A stretch of 5,864 bases of DNA from Proteocatella sp049670425 (GTDB lineage Bacteria > Bacillota > Clostridia > Peptostreptococcales > Filifactoraceae): positions 1 to 5,864 of the forward strand of contig JBATTG010000177.1 of the NCBI GenBank assembly GCA_049670425.1. Reading direction: 5' to 3'. The notes beneath the pieces were generated by a model. The model was given only the letters and a program-made list of their open reading frames with translations, had not been told where the DNA came from and did no database searches. A program made the position numbers and the translations under genes. Below are positions 5,835-5,864 of the stretch, piece by piece (position 1 is the stretch's first letter; each line of letters starts with the position of its first letter).

Positions 5835-5864
5835 CTAAGTTAGCAACTGCTGCAGTCCTTTATT
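5835..5864 (-). pseudogene. Last codons of a TnpB-like protein, partial
   Basis: The frame enters from the right edge as NKGLQQLLT and ends at a TAG (5837-5835). This resembles the stretch just after the RDxNAxxNI motif near the C-terminus of IS605 OrfB/TnpB proteins (typically N-x-G-L). After the stop the same frame gives TTAGTVEIAW, faintly like the TVGTxEIxAC tails of some TnpB proteins, so the stop may be a lesion. Only nine residues are visible, so the call depends on the adjacent right-end structure. Confidence 0.35.

Larger units (their letters stand above)
5713..5864 (-). mobile_element. Right end of an IS200/IS605-type (tnpB) element
   Basis: Read on the minus strand, a TnpB-like tail is followed by about 90 non-coding bases, then CCCAAGAATCCCCC, a hairpin (5742-5722) with a bulged G, then GAGCGTTCAA ending at 5713. 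Subterminal imperfect hairpins followed by TCAA are typical of right ends in this family (IS608 cleaves after TCAA). Sensor-domain coding begins immediately after that point, consistent with insertion into the sensor gene. The left end, and any tnpA, lie outside the window. The family call is from pattern memory, not a search. Confidence 0.55.

Overview
The window looks like chromosomal DNA of a low-G+C anaerobic Firmicute, most likely a Clostridia member. Support for this is the A/T-rich intergenic DNA, strong AGAGGGGG or GGAGG ribosome binding sites, a clostridial-type class II fructose-bisphosphate aldolase, a sensor/HD-GYP gene and an IS200/IS605-type element end. The genus cannot be fixed from sequence reading alone.

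Layout: (1) 1-398, minus strand: the N-terminal 132 codons of an unrecognised four-helix membrane protein that runs off the left edge. A TTGACA-17-TATATT promoter precedes it, and a long inverted repeat overlies that promoter's -10 and start point. (2) 461-700: A/T-rich spacer with the tkt leader. (3) 701-2707, plus: complete transketolase. (4) 2708-2939: spacer with short inverted repeats and a probable fba promoter. (5) 2940-3803, plus: complete class II fructose-bisphosphate aldolase. (6) 3854-3887: strong bidirectional terminator. (7) 4566-3886, minus: Crp/Fnr regulator of the YeiL type. (8) 5712-4553, minus: remains of a membrane sensor (Cache domain, HAMP, coiled coil, HD-GYP) with several lesions. 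Its 3' end overlaps the regulator start by 14 bases. (9) 5713-5864, minus: apparent 3' end of an IS200/IS605 (tnpB) element, which replaces the start of the sensor gene.

The left half is carbon metabolism. Transketolase and aldolase sit in the same direction and share the fructose-6-phosphate, glyceraldehyde-3-phosphate and erythrose-4-phosphate pool. The right half is a decaying signalling unit: a cyclic-di-GMP phosphodiesterase-type receptor, co-directional with a Crp/Fnr regulator, has lost its N-terminus to an insertion element, carries a stop and a frame change in the sensor part, and lacks the GYP segment of its output domain. The regulator itself looks intact.

I do not see a convincing undescribed system. 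The points most worth checking are the promoter-overlapping inverted repeat at the left, the multi-lesion HD-GYP sensor beside an intact regulator, and the insertion-element end, whose guide RNA, if made, would read into the sensor remnant.
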